Shown here one piece after another: positions 50,317 through 58,142 of a DNA stretch of 64,000 bases. A program made the position numbers and the translations under genes. This DNA is from Sphaerisporangium sp. (GTDB lineage Bacteria > Actinomycetota > Actinomycetes > Streptosporangiales > Streptosporangiaceae), in the NCBI GenBank assembly GCA_025964675.1, contig JAOPYI010000260.1:1-64000 (forward strand). The letters run 5' to 3'. Position 1 is the first letter of the stretch. The number at the start of each line of letters is the position of its first letter. Below the pieces are notes generated by a model. The model was not told where the DNA came from, did not search any database, and worked only from the letters and a program-made list of their open reading frames with translations.

Positions 50317-51360
50317 TCAGCCGCCTGCTTCGATGGTGGACGAGGAAACGGACGCGTTGACCTGCTCGAAGGCCTCACGCACGCCGGTCAGGCCGGCCCC
50401 TGTTGCCAGCAGCAGGCTGAGCAGTATGCGGGCCTTCAAACCGTCGAGGAAGCCCGCCGGGATGAGCCCACGGGCGAGCAGGTCGCGCTCGGAGCCCGGG
50501 AAGCCGTAGGTCTCCTGCAGCACCTCGCCGCCGCCGGTCCGCGAGGCCAGGACGACGGGCAGCCGCCCGGCCAGCCGCTCGAGCGCCGGGACCACGTGGG
50601 CGGGCACGTGGCCGCCGCCGAAGGCCTCGACGACCAGGCCGGCATACCCCAGGGCCTCCACCTGCTCGACCAGGCGGGAGTCGTCACCGAGGCTGCACTT
50701 CAGCAGCGCCACCGCGGGAACCTCCTCGCCGACGCCGGTCGGCGTGCCCCGCAGCTCGGGGGCGCGGAAGGCGATGCGGGTGCGACCCTCCACCATCCAG
50801 CCGAGCGGACCGGCCGTCAGAGAGCGGAATGTCGAAGGACTGGAGGTGTGGGTCTTGCGCACGAAGCGGGCGGCGTGGATCTCGTCGTTGAACACGACCA
50901 GCGTGCCGAGCCCGGCCGCCTGCGGGGACGCAGCCACCTGCACTGCGGCGAGCAGGTTGGCCGGGCCGTCGGGGCCGGCCAGGGTGGGGTTGCGCATGGC
51001 TCCGGTCACCACGACGGGTCGTGGGCCGCGTACCAGCAGGTCAAGCGCGAAGGATGTCTCCTCGATGGTGTCGGTGCCCTGGGTGACGACGACACCCGCG
51101 GTACCGGCGTCGAAGCGTTTGGTGATCTCCGCGGCGAGGGCGACGAGGTCGCGCAGGGTGAGGTCGCCGGACGCGGTCTGGCGGAACGCCACCGTCTCCA
51201 GCTCGGCGACCTCCTGCAGCTGCGGCACCGCGTCCACGAGCTCCCGGGCGCCGAGCCGAGGCGTGACCCCGGCAGCGTCGCCGCCGGAGCTGTTCGTCGA
51301 GGCGATGGTCCCGCCGAGGGAGAAGACCGTCACCTGGGGGAGCCCTGACTGAACCGTCAC
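50317..51360 (-). CDS. Asparaginase/glutaminase-type amidohydrolase (347 aa)
   Basis: Type I/II L-asparaginase fold. The two catalytic threonine motifs are present: 'FSLGGTIASTNSSGG' (residue about 14) and 'VVVTQGTDTIEETSFALDLL' (about 88). 'VTGAMRNPTLAGPDGPANLL' is also conserved. It hydrolyses a side-chain amide to acid plus ammonia. No signal peptide, so it is cytoplasmic. In this operon (with imidase-like hydrolase, CobW and two SDRs) the substrate could be an omega-amide released from a cyclic imide rather than asparagine itself; that is inference. Confidence 0.9.
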   Translation of the reverse strand: MTVQSGLPQVTVFSLGGTIASTNSSGGDAAGVTPRLGARELVDAVPQLQEVAELETVAFRQTASGDLTLRDLVALAAEITKRFDAGTAGVVVTQGTDTIEETSFALDLLVRGPRPVVVTGAMRNPTLAGPDGPANLLAAVQVAASPQAAGLGTLVVFNDEIHAARFVRKTHTSSPSTFRSLTAGPLGWMVEGRTRIAFRAPELRGTPTGVGEEVPAVALLKCSLGDDSRLVEQVEALGYAGLVVEAFGGGHVPAHVVPALERLAGRLPVVLASRTGGGEVLQETYGFPGSERDLLARGLIPAGFLDGLKARILLSLLLATGAGLTGVREAFEQVNASVSSSTIEAGG

Positions 51361-51375
51361 AGTGTCACTTCGTTT

Positions 51376-52368
51376 TCACTTGATGGAGAGAAAGGTGTGG
51401 AACGAGCGCTCGAGCAGCTCGGTGTCGATGTCGCGGACGATGAAGACCAGCCGCGTGCCGGGAGGGACCGGGCCGCCCAGGTGTTCGGGCCGGTGGACGA
51501 CATGCTGGACGCCGTTGACGGCCACCGGCCCGACCCCACGGACGTCGAGCACTCCCTTGACCCGAAGCACGTCGGTGCCGCGGCTGTGCAGCAGCAGGCT
51601 CAGCCACACAGAGAAGGCCTGCCAGTCGAGAGGCTCGTCGGTCACCAGCTCCAGGGTTGACACACCGATGTTGTGGGTGGCGTTGACCACGGGCGGGGCG
51701 GCCGGCCTGCGCTGCGCCGATGCCGCCTCCTCGGCGCGCAACAGCTCACCGTTGGCCGTGACGCTCACACCTGCGGACGGGTTCATCTCGTGCAGCCGCC
51801 GGACCAACGCGTCCACGTCATCGGGCTCGGCCAAGTCGGCTTTGGTGACGAGGACCTCGTCGGCTGCCAGGACCTGACGAAGTGCGACCTCGTGCTGCTC
51901 GATGCTGCCCAGCCCGGTCACGGCGTCGACGGTGACGCAGATCTGGGCGAGGGCGTAGTGGTGCTTCAGGACCGGGTCGTGGGCGACGGTGAAGGCGATG
52001 GGCCCCGGGTCGGCCAGCCCGCTGGTCTCGATGACGACGTGGTTCCGGCGCGGCGCGCCTCCGCGCTGCTCGGAGTCCAGCAGGTCGGCCAGGGCCCGGG
52101 CCAGGTCCTCCCTGCGGGTGCAGCAGGCGCAGCCGCCCGACAGGACGACGGGGAGCTCCCCTTCGGTGGTGAGGAGGACGTCGTCGACCATCGTGTGACC
52201 GAAGTCGTTGAGGATCACCGCGGGCGCGTTCGCCCCGGTGCGGGCCAGCTCGCGCCGTAGCAGGGTCGTCTTGCCGGACCCGAGGAAGCCGCTGAGCAGC
52301 GTCACTCCGCGCCGGCTCTGCGCGGACGGGGCAGTCTGCGTGGGTGCGGGCAGTCGCAGGAGAGTCAC
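51376..52368 (-). CDS. CobW/ZNG-family GTPase metallochaperone (330 aa)
   Basis: G3E GTPase. GTG 52368 overlaps the upstream stop (GTGA). Motifs: 'GFLGSGKTTLLRRELA' (P-loop), 'SGGCACCTRRED' with the CxCC metal-binding motif, 'IETSGLADP' and 'VTKADLAEP'. The C-terminal CobW_C domain contains 'RVKGVLDVRG'. These proteins insert zinc or other metal into client enzymes. The adjacent polysaccharide-deacetylase-like hydrolase is a metalloenzyme family and is the natural client; the 109-aa CxxC protein may help. Confidence 0.9.
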   Translation of the reverse strand: MTLLRLPAPTQTAPSAQSRRGVTLLSGFLGSGKTTLLRRELARTGANAPAVILNDFGHTMVDDVLLTTEGELPVVLSGGCACCTRREDLARALADLLDSEQRGGAPRRNHVVIETSGLADPGPIAFTVAHDPVLKHHYALAQICVTVDAVTGLGSIEQHEVALRQVLAADEVLVTKADLAEPDDVDALVRRLHEMNPSAGVSVTANGELLRAEEAASAQRRPAAPPVVNATHNIGVSTLELVTDEPLDWQAFSVWLSLLLHSRGTDVLRVKGVLDVRGVGPVAVNGVQHVVHRPEHLGGPVPPGTRLVFIVRDIDTELLERSFHTFLSIK

Positions 52369-52694
52369 GCGTGCGCCCCCGCCGGACCGCCCGGTGCCAG
52401 CGCATCGAGCAGCACGGGATCGAGCACGTCGATGCGCCGGGAGCTCAGCCTCTCGGCCGCCTGCCACACGGCGGGTAGGCCGGCGGCGACCTCCGCGGAT
52501 CCCTTGCGGTCCGCGACCACGCAGTGCGGGCCGGTGCCCGGGTCGGACACCGTCAGGCCGTAAGGGGCCAGGACCGCCGACAGGATGCGCGTACGCCGGT
52601 ATCGCGAGCGGCCCGGAACCGCGTCTGCCCCACCGTCCGTGACCCCGTCCGACCAGTGGTCCTCGGGTACCAGCTCATAACACAGCACACACAT
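52365..52694 (-). CDS. Small CxxC protein next to CobW (109 aa)
   Basis: No recognised family. ATG 52694; its stop overlaps the CobW start, so the pair are translationally coupled. The protein begins 'MCVLCYELVPEDHWSD', a Cys-x-x-Cys plus His at the very N-terminus that could bind metal. 'SRYRRTRILSAVLAPYGLTV' and 'AAERLSSRRIDVLDPVLLDA' follow; both could be helical. No signal peptide. Position between a CobW chaperone and a metal-hydrolase-like gene suggests a metal-transfer or client-specific assembly factor (inference). Confidence 0.7.
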   Translation of the reverse strand: MCVLCYELVPEDHWSDGVTDGGADAVPGRSRYRRTRILSAVLAPYGLTVSDPGTGPHCVVADRKGSAEVAAGLPAVWQAAERLSSRRIDVLDPVLLDALAPGGPAGAHA

Positions 52695-52772
52695 GAAGAC
52701 GGCTCACCTTCGTGTATTTCGACTGGTAAGGGCGGGGGCGGGTGGCCGTGGCCACCCGCCGCGCCCGTCCGG

Positions 52773-53684
52773 TCAGGAACCCGGCATGAACGGGCTGCCC
52801 TTGGGCCCGGGGAAGGCGTAGCGCCTGCGGAAGTCATCCGCCGCGTCCTCCATGGTGACCCAGCTGGTGCCCTCGTGGCCGTTGATGTACTCGATCATGC
52901 GCTCGAGCATGAGCAGCACCTGTGGCCGGCCGGCGACGTCCGGGTGGATGGTGAAGGCGTACACGCCGTAGTCCTGCTCGCGGTACACCCAGTCGAACTG
53001 GTCCTTCCACCACGACTCGACGTCGCGGGGGTTCACCCAGCCGGCGCTGTTCGGAGCCTTCTTGATGAACATCATCGGCGGCAGGTCGTCCATGTACCAG
53101 TTGGCGCCGATCTCGACCAGGTCGATGACCTCACCGCGGACCAGCGGCTTCATCCAGGTGCCGGCCTCCTGGGTGTAGTCGATCTTGGTCCAGGAGTCAC
53201 CGACTCGAGCGTAGAACGGCATGAAGTCGTGGAGGCCCTGGCCGTGGTCGTAGGTGAAGCCGTACTTCTGCAGCAGCGACGTGGTGATTTCCGACATCTC
53301 CCACCACGGCGGCACGTAGCCGCGGGGTGCCCTGCCGCTGACCTTCTCGATCAGCTCCACGGAGCGGGCGAGGACGTCCTCCTCCTGCTTGGGCGTCATC
53401 GCGATCGGGTTCTCGTGCGAGTAGCCGTGCGCGCCGATTTCGTGGCCCGCGTCGACGATCTTCTTGACCGAGTCCGGGAAGGTCTCGATCGAGTGGCCCG
53501 GGATGAACCAGGTCGCCGGCACGTCGTACTTCTTGAACATATTGAGCAGACGCGGCGTCCCGACCTCACCGGAGAACAATCCTCGCTGGATGTCCGACGG
53601 CGAGTCCTCACCGCCGTACGAGCCCAGCCATCCTCCGACGGCGTCGATGTCGACACCGAACACGCATTTGATGTCCTTAGGCAT
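52773..53684 (-). CDS. Polysaccharide-deacetylase-fold hydrolase, PuuE/imidase-like (303 aa)
   Basis: AGGAGGAG precedes ATG 53684. NodB-homology fold of the HpPgdA/PuuE type: metal Asp in '[13 protein letters not shown]', '[14 protein letters not shown]', then '[14 protein letters not shown]' with two His ligands, '[12 protein letters not shown]', and C-terminal '[19 protein letters not shown]'. There is no signal peptide, which argues against peptidoglycan deacetylation. Known cytoplasmic relatives include allantoinase PuuE and bacterial cyclic imidases that open ring amides. With asparaginase, CobW and Pxp genes nearby, a ring-amide hydrolase is most likely; exact substrate unknown. Confidence 0.8.
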   Translation of the reverse strand: MPKDIKCVFGVDIDAVGGWLGSYGGEDSPSDIQRGLFSGEVGTPRLLNMFKKYDVPATWFIPGHSIETFPDSVKKIVDAGHEIGAHGYSHENPIAMTPKQEEDVLARSVELIEKVSGRAPRGYVPPWWEMSEITTSLLQKYGFTYDHGQGLHDFMPFYARVGDSWTKIDYTQEAGTWMKPLVRGEVIDLVEIGANWYMDDLPPMMFIKKAPNSAGWVNPRDVESWWKDQFDWVYREQDYGVYAFTIHPDVAGRPQVLLMLERMIEYINGHEGTSWVTMEDAADDFRRRYAFPGPKGSPFMPGS

Positions 53685-53985
53685 GTTGATCTCCTCCTAT
53701 ATGGCGAACGCCGCGGGTTACGCGGCGGCGCCGGGTGTCTCACTGAAAGAGCCGGGAAGGCTCGGGGAGTCAGGACCACGCGCCGAAGCTGCGGCGTCGG
53801 ACGCCGGACTCAGATGGACGCGGTCTCGGGCAGTCGCTCGAGGTAGCTCATCACCTCCTTGGCGGTGAGGGGGTCGGCGTACTTCGCCGTCATGTCGAAC
53901 AGGTTCGCCTCGTGCGGGCCTGCCGACCGGTCTGCGACGTGGGAAACCCGTGCTGCACGGAGTCCACGACGGAGGCGCGGACATC
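53685..53985 (-). pseudogene. Possible decayed gene between the MFS and deacetylase-like genes
   Basis: 300 bases with no intact gene. The minus-strand frame ending at 53810 reads 'NLFDMTAKYADPLTAKEVMS' then 'YLERLPETASI', which looks like a genuine protein C-terminus, but the frame has no start of its own unless the ATG at 53893 (27 codons, weak site) is used. It may be the tail of a lost enzyme gene. Between 53685 and 53809 there is nothing clear. Confidence 0.3.
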
Positions 53986-55365
53986 TCAGTCCAGCCGCAC
54001 CTTGCGCGGGTCGACGTTGCGGGCACCTAGGATGATCAGCCCCGAGGCCAAGATCGGCAGACAGCCGAAGAGGAAGGCCGTCGTGGTCCAGCTCTGGCCG
54101 CCGGCCAGCGCCGCGGTGATCAGCAGGCCGCCCAGGATCGCGCCGACCTGTCCTGCGGCGTTGATGATCGAGCCGCCGGTCGCACGGGTGTGGACGGGGA
54201 AGCTCTCGCCGTTGAAGAACAGCAGCGCCGCGTAGGGGCCGATCAGGAAGAACAAGCCCGCACTGTAGAGGGCGATGATCAGGCCGAAGCTTCCGTTGGG
54301 GGCGAGCAGCATGCCGCTGAAGGAGAGTGCGGACATGATCCACCCGATCGCGATGGCGTTGCGGCGGCCGATCCGGTCGCCGAACCAGCCGTGGAAGAGG
54401 TAACCGGCGAAGGCCGTCGCGTTGGAGATGATCAGGATGGCCAGCGCGTTGTTGAACGTGATGTGCTTGCCGTCCGCGGCGGTCAGCAGCGAGGTGCCGA
54501 GGATCGCGAAAGCGAGGACGCCGAGCCAGTTGAACAGGGTGGCCAGGCCGATCACGACGGTGGAGCGGAGCGAGTCGCCCTTGAACGCGGACGCCAGCGG
54601 GGTCGACCGGTCGGTCAGGTCCACGCCGGCAGAAGCAGCGAGTGACTGGGCCTCCTCGGTGCGTCCTTCGGCCAGCAACTCCTCCGCACGCTTACGCGCC
54701 GCGAACTGCGGGCTCTCCTTGAGGTAGCGAGCCGCCCACAGCATGAAGATGGCCGGGAACACAGCGACGATGAAGCACAGCGCCCAGCCGCCGATCGGGA
54801 ACAACACGTAGATCGACACGGCCGCCACCACGGAGCCGATCGGCCAGCCCGACTGCACCATGGAGTAGATGAAGCCGCGGCGACGGGCCTTGGCCGGGTC
54901 GGAGTACACCTCGGCGAACAGCTCGTTCAGGTAGGTCGCGTTGATCGCCTGCTCGGCGTAACCGAGACCCGCCAAGGCGCGCACCAGGATCAGGATCACG
55001 ACGCCGACACCGGCGACCAGGCCGACGACCCAGCCCGCGATCGCGGTGAAGAGCGAGGCCACGGCCGCTCCGATGACGGCGATGATGATGCCCTTGCGAC
55101 GGCCGACGCGGTCCACGAAGGGCCCGACGCCGAAGGCGACCAGCGCGGTGCCGACCGTCACCCAGGTGTTGATTCCGGTCGATTGGGCCGATGACCAGCC
55201 GTGGGTGGCAGCCAGTTCGGGAAGGAGGTTGCCGAACAACACGAAGTCGTAGACGGCGAAGGTCCAAGCGAAGAAACACACCCAGGTCGCGATCTTCACG
55301 TCCCTGTTGGTGACGCGATGCGGTTCGGAGACCAGCCCAGCATTCCTTGAGACCGATGGGTCCAT
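53986..55365 (-). CDS. MFS transporter, metabolite:H+ symporter type (459 aa)
   Basis: About twelve transmembrane helices with the two MFS loop motifs 'DRVGRRKG' (after helix 2) and 'GDRIGRRNAI' (after helix 8). An amphipathic central loop lies around residues 205-255 ('RKRAEELLAEGRTEEAQ'). 'FFNGESFPVHTRATGG' in the C-half resembles aromatic-acid and sugar/carboxylate porters of the AAHS/SP group. Start ATG 55365. It heads the downstream genes on the strand and probably imports the amide, imide or acid that they degrade. Confidence 0.9.
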   Translation of the reverse strand: MDPSVSRNAGLVSEPHRVTNRDVKIATWVCFFAWTFAVYDFVLFGNLLPELAATHGWSSAQSTGINTWVTVGTALVAFGVGPFVDRVGRRKGIIIAVIGAAVASLFTAIAGWVVGLVAGVGVVILILVRALAGLGYAEQAINATYLNELFAEVYSDPAKARRRGFIYSMVQSGWPIGSVVAAVSIYVLFPIGGWALCFIVAVFPAIFMLWAARYLKESPQFAARKRAEELLAEGRTEEAQSLAASAGVDLTDRSTPLASAFKGDSLRSTVVIGLATLFNWLGVLAFAILGTSLLTAADGKHITFNNALAILIISNATAFAGYLFHGWFGDRIGRRNAIAIGWIMSALSFSGMLLAPNGSFGLIIALYSAGLFFLIGPYAALLFFNGESFPVHTRATGGSIINAAGQVGAILGGLLITAALAGGQSWTTTAFLFGCLPILASGLIILGARNVDPRKVRLD

Positions 55366-55498
55366 TGAGTTCGTTCCATTTCATAGAGTCCCCAACCCGT
55401 CTCATGGCGGGGGGTGGGTGCGGACTACCCGGCGGTTCTGCGGGAAGAACAGACCGATACGCGCAGCTGTTCGTCGGGGGGACCGATGTGTCTGTCCA

Positions 55499-55530
55499 GC
55501 CGTGCATGCCCGGTTGGACTCATGCACGGC
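55499..55530. promoter_or_regulatory. Perfect 10-bp palindrome upstream of the MFS gene
   Basis: GCCGTGCATG (55499-55508) and CATGCACGGC (55521-55530), 12-base spacer. It is about 135 bases upstream of the transporter start and close to the shared motif at 55539. It could be an operator or the stem of an RNA leader. Confidence 0.45.
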
Positions 55531-55538
55531 GAATAAAT

Positions 55539-55554
55539 ATGTAAGGCCATTTAT
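55539..55554 (-). promoter_or_regulatory. Motif shared with the mmgE/prpD promoter
   Basis: ATGTAAGGCCATTTAT matches 47707-47722 at 15 of 16 bases. It lies in an AT-rich stretch about 174 bases upstream of the MFS start. Both copies have the same orientation relative to their minus-strand genes. Confidence 0.45.
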
Positions 55555-55568
55555 AGCCACGGGTCTGT

Positions 55569-55632
55569 GGCCGGTCAAGGGTTTGGCTGGTCAAGGGTTT
55601 GGCGGGTCAAGACTTTGGCCGGTCAAGGGTTT
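55569..55632. repeat. Four tandem 16-bp repeats
   Basis: Units: GGCCGGTCAAGGGTTT, GGCTGGTCAAGGGTTT, GGCGGGTCAAGACTTT, GGCCGGTCAAGGGTTT, directly adjacent. They lie upstream of the MFS promoter motifs in a non-coding gap. They may be an array of regulator sites, or simple slippage. The 16-base period does not match codon triplets. Confidence 0.65.
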
Positions 55633-55929
55633 GTTCGACACTGTGGAATCCGTCATGACCCCGAGGGTCAGCCAGGCAAGCGCCTGCCGTGACGGTCTGC
55701 TGGCGATCGCGTGCGGCCGTGCGCGCATTTCGGCGGCATCGGACCCGCGGCCCGGTACCCGGCGATGCCGTACTTCTCGGCGTGCTTCAACGCAGCGGCA
55801 ATGCGCTGATCTGCGACGACCGCGCGGGCGCCGTCCAGCTCCGCTGAGCTGGACTTGCGCTCGAGATGCACCTGGCGCGCGTTCCAGCTCTTGGTACGGG
55901 TCCGCCGGCTCTCTGGCCCCGGTACCGGG
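55633..55929 (-). other. Gap downstream of bioY with a possible gene remnant
   Basis: No intact gene. A minus-strand frame (about 55725-55880) reads 'SSSAELDGARAVVADQRIAA' then 'ALKHAEKYGIAGYRAAGP', which is protein-like but lacks a start with a ribosome-binding site. It may be a decayed gene or chance in high-GC DNA. Two GGTACC-centred palindromes lie near 55755 and 55920. Confidence 0.3.
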
Positions 55930-56511
55930 TCAGCGCGGACCGCGGACGCACCGCCAGGCGACCGGCAGCAGCCCGGCGGCGATTGCGATCTTGAGTGCGT
56001 CGGCGACGAGGAACGGGGTGACACCGGCGGCGACGGCCTGCCCGGCGCCGAGCTGCAGATCAGCGGCGAGCCAGCTCGTTCCGAAGAGGTAGATCACCAC
56101 GTTGCCGAGGGCCATCAGACCGATGGTGCCTGCGACACCGCGGTCATGGCCGCGCCGGGCGAGTTCCCCGGCGAGCGCCGCGGCGAACACGAATCCCACG
56201 ACGTAACCGAAGGCGGGACCGCCCACCCCGTGGCCGTGCCCGGCGTACCAGGGGACGCCGGCCGCTCCGGCGACGAGGTAGAGCAGCATGGACAGGGCCC
56301 CGCGGACCGTGCCGAGCGTGGCGCCGACGAGGAGCACGGCGAGCGTCTGCAGGGTGAAGGGCACGGGGCTGAACGGGGTGTGCAGCGAAATTTGGGCGGT
56401 GAGACCGGTGAGACCGGCGCCGCCCGTGACGAGGAGGACGTCACGGACGGCCGCGCCCGGAATGAGGTCGGCGAGCACCATGGGGCGCATCGACTGCGTG
56501 GTGGCGGTCAA
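55930..56511 (-). CDS. bioY: BioY biotin transporter substrate-binding protein (193 aa)
   Basis: S-component of an ECF-type biotin transporter: six predicted membrane helices, with family segments 'SPVPFTLQTLAVLLVGATLG' and 'GPAFGYVVGFVFAAALAG'. TTG 56511 follows GGGAG at 7 bases; an in-frame ATG at 56490 is an alternative. No BioM/BioN genes are nearby; BioY can work alone or with a shared energy module. It sits directly downstream of a biotin carboxylase and a biotin carrier protein, so biotin supply is tied to that enzyme. Confidence 0.9.
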   Translation of the reverse strand: MTATTQSMRPMVLADLIPGAAVRDVLLVTGGAGLTGLTAQISLHTPFSPVPFTLQTLAVLLVGATLGTVRGALSMLLYLVAGAAGVPWYAGHGHGVGGPAFGYVVGFVFAAALAGELARRGHDRGVAGTIGLMALGNVVIYLFGTSWLAADLQLGAGQAVAAGVTPFLVADALKIAIAAGLLPVAWRCVRGPR

Positions 56512-56550
56512 GGGTGTACTCCCTACTGTGGTCGGTTCTCGGAAGGATGC

Positions 56551-56766
56551 TCAGGTGATCTCGACGATCAGGTCGCCTTCGTCGAGGACGTCGCCTTCGC
56601 TGACCGGGAGTTTCGTCACGGTGCCCGCGGATTCGGCCTCGATGGGGAGTTCCATCTTCATGGATTCGAGGATCACCAGGGTGTCTCCGGCGGCCACGGC
56701 GCTGCCTTCGGAGACCAGGACCTTCCAGACGTTGGCCGCGATGTCGGCGGTGATCTGCTGGGCCAT
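56551..56766 (-). CDS. Biotin carboxyl carrier protein (71 aa)
   Basis: A minimal biotinyl domain. The biotinylated lysine lies in 'ILESMKMELP' (residue about 37; usual form AMKM or SMKM). 'ITADIAANVWKVLVSEGSAV' and 'VTKLPVSEGDVLDEGDLI' form the two halves of the barrel. CGGAG precedes ATG 56766. It lacks the N-terminal extension of AccB, as do the small carriers that accompany Pxp-type operons. It works with the biotin carboxylase encoded 14 bases upstream. Confidence 0.9.
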   Translation of the reverse strand: MAQQITADIAANVWKVLVSEGSAVAAGDTLVILESMKMELPIEAESAGTVTKLPVSEGDVLDEGDLIVEIT

Positions 56767-56780
56767 GTGTCGGCTCCGTT

Positions 56781-58142
56781 TCAGGTTCGGGGGCGTGCGG
56801 CACGCATCCGCGTGACAAGCGCGGTGCTGTACGTGCCGTCGCTGAAGGACGGCTCGCCGAGAAGTTCGACGAAGAACGGGAGGTTGTGCTTGGGCCCGGC
56901 GATGGCGAACGACGCGAGGGCGGTGCGGGCCCGAGCCAGGGCGGCCTCCCGGCTGTCGGCGTGCACGATCAGCTTCGCCATGAGCGAGTCGTACGAAGGG
57001 GTCACCCTGGTGCCCTCGGCGTATCCCGCGTCGACGCGGACACCGTCGCCGGCCGGTTCGGTCCAGGTGGTGATCATGCCGGGACCGGGCAGGAAGCGGA
57101 CCGGGTCCTCGGCGTTCACCCGGAACTCCAGGGCGTGGCCGTGTGGCCGCAGCGCGGCGAGGTCCACCGACGGCGGCTCGCCGGCCGCGATGCGCAGTTG
57201 CTGCTCCACCAGGTCGATTCCCCAGACCTCCTCGGTGACGGGATGCTCGACTTGCAGCCGGGTGTTCATCTCCAGGAAGACGAAGCTCTGGGCTCCGGGC
57301 TCCCCGTAGACGAGGCACTCGACGGTGCCGGCGTTGCGGTAGCCGACGGCCTTCCCGGCCTGGACGGCGGCGGCGAGCATGTGCTCGCGCAGTTCCGGGT
57401 CCAGTCCGGGGGAAGGGGTCTCCTCGACGAGTTTCTGGTTGCGGCGCTGCACGGAGCAGTTGCGTTCGCCCAGGGCGACGACGGTGCCGTCGGCCAAGCC
57501 GAGGATCTGCACCTCGACGTGTCTGGCGTCGGGGTAGTAGCGCTCCAGCAGGACTCCGGGGTCGCCGAACATCCGCTCGGCGAAGCCGGAGACGGCCGCG
57601 TACTGCTTGCGCAGGCCGTCCTCGTCGTGGACGACGGCCATGCCCATGCCGCCCCCTCCTGCCGAGGCCTTCACCATCAGGGGGTAGCCGATCGCTGCCG
57701 CCGCGTCGATCGCGGCGGCTTCCCCGGCCACGGGCTCAGGGGTGCCCGGTGCGACGGGCATGCCGGCGGTGGCGACCGTGTTGCGTGCGTTGATCTTGTC
57801 GCCCATCAGCTCGATGACCGCTGGGGACGGTCCGACCCAGATCAGGCCCGCCTGCTCCACCTGGCGGGCGAAGCTCGCGTTCTCGGACAGGAAGCCGTAG
57901 CCCGGGTGGATGGCGCAGGCTCCGGTGCGCCGCGCGGCATCGAGGATCCTGTCCGCGTTGCGGTAGGACTCGGCCGGAGCCGCCGGGCCGAGCTCCACCG
58001 CCTCGTCGGCCTCGTTGACGAAGGGCAGTCCGGCATCGACGTCGCTGTGCACGGCGATGGCGCGGATGCCGAGCCGCCTGGCGGTGCGGATGATCCGGCG
58101 GGCTATCTCGCCGCGGTTGGCGACGAGCAGGCTCTCCATCAT
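56781..58142 (-). CDS. Biotin carboxylase subunit (453 aa)
   Basis: ATP-grasp biotin carboxylase of normal AccC length. Motifs: 'LVANRGEIARRIIRTARRLG' (N-terminus), 'HPGYGFLSENA', the ATP-binding loop 'KASAGGGGMGM', 'RHVEVQILG', 'ERNCSVQRRNQKLVEE' and 'FLEMNTRLQVEHPVTE'. It overlaps the PxpA stop by 4 bases, so translation is coupled. It carboxylates the biotin on the small carrier protein. No classical carboxyltransferase (AccA/AccD) is nearby; the PxpB/PxpC proteins, which resemble the carboxyltransferase part of urea carboxylase, may take that role. Confidence 0.92.
   Translation of the reverse strand: MMESLLVANRGEIARRIIRTARRLGIRAIAVHSDVDAGLPFVNEADEAVELGPAAPAESYRNADRILDAARRTGACAIHPGYGFLSENASFARQVEQAGLIWVGPSPAVIELMGDKINARNTVATAGMPVAPGTPEPVAGEAAAIDAAAAIGYPLMVKASAGGGGMGMAVVHDEDGLRKQYAAVSGFAERMFGDPGVLLERYYPDARHVEVQILGLADGTVVALGERNCSVQRRNQKLVEETPSPGLDPELREHMLAAAVQAGKAVGYRNAGTVECLVYGEPGAQSFVFLEMNTRLQVEHPVTEEVWGIDLVEQQLRIAAGEPPSVDLAALRPHGHALEFRVNAEDPVRFLPGPGMITTWTEPAGDGVRVDAGYAEGTRVTPSYDSLMAKLIVHADSREAALARARTALASFAIAGPKHNLPFFVELLGEPSFSDGTYSTALVTRMRAARPRT

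Noticed and set aside
55569-55632. CRISPR array
   Set aside because: The four 16-bp units are directly adjacent with no spacers, and no cas genes are present.
55745-55930. GGTACC-centred palindromes as operators or terminator
   Set aside because: Short, without loop, common in high-GC DNA and not placed at a promoter.
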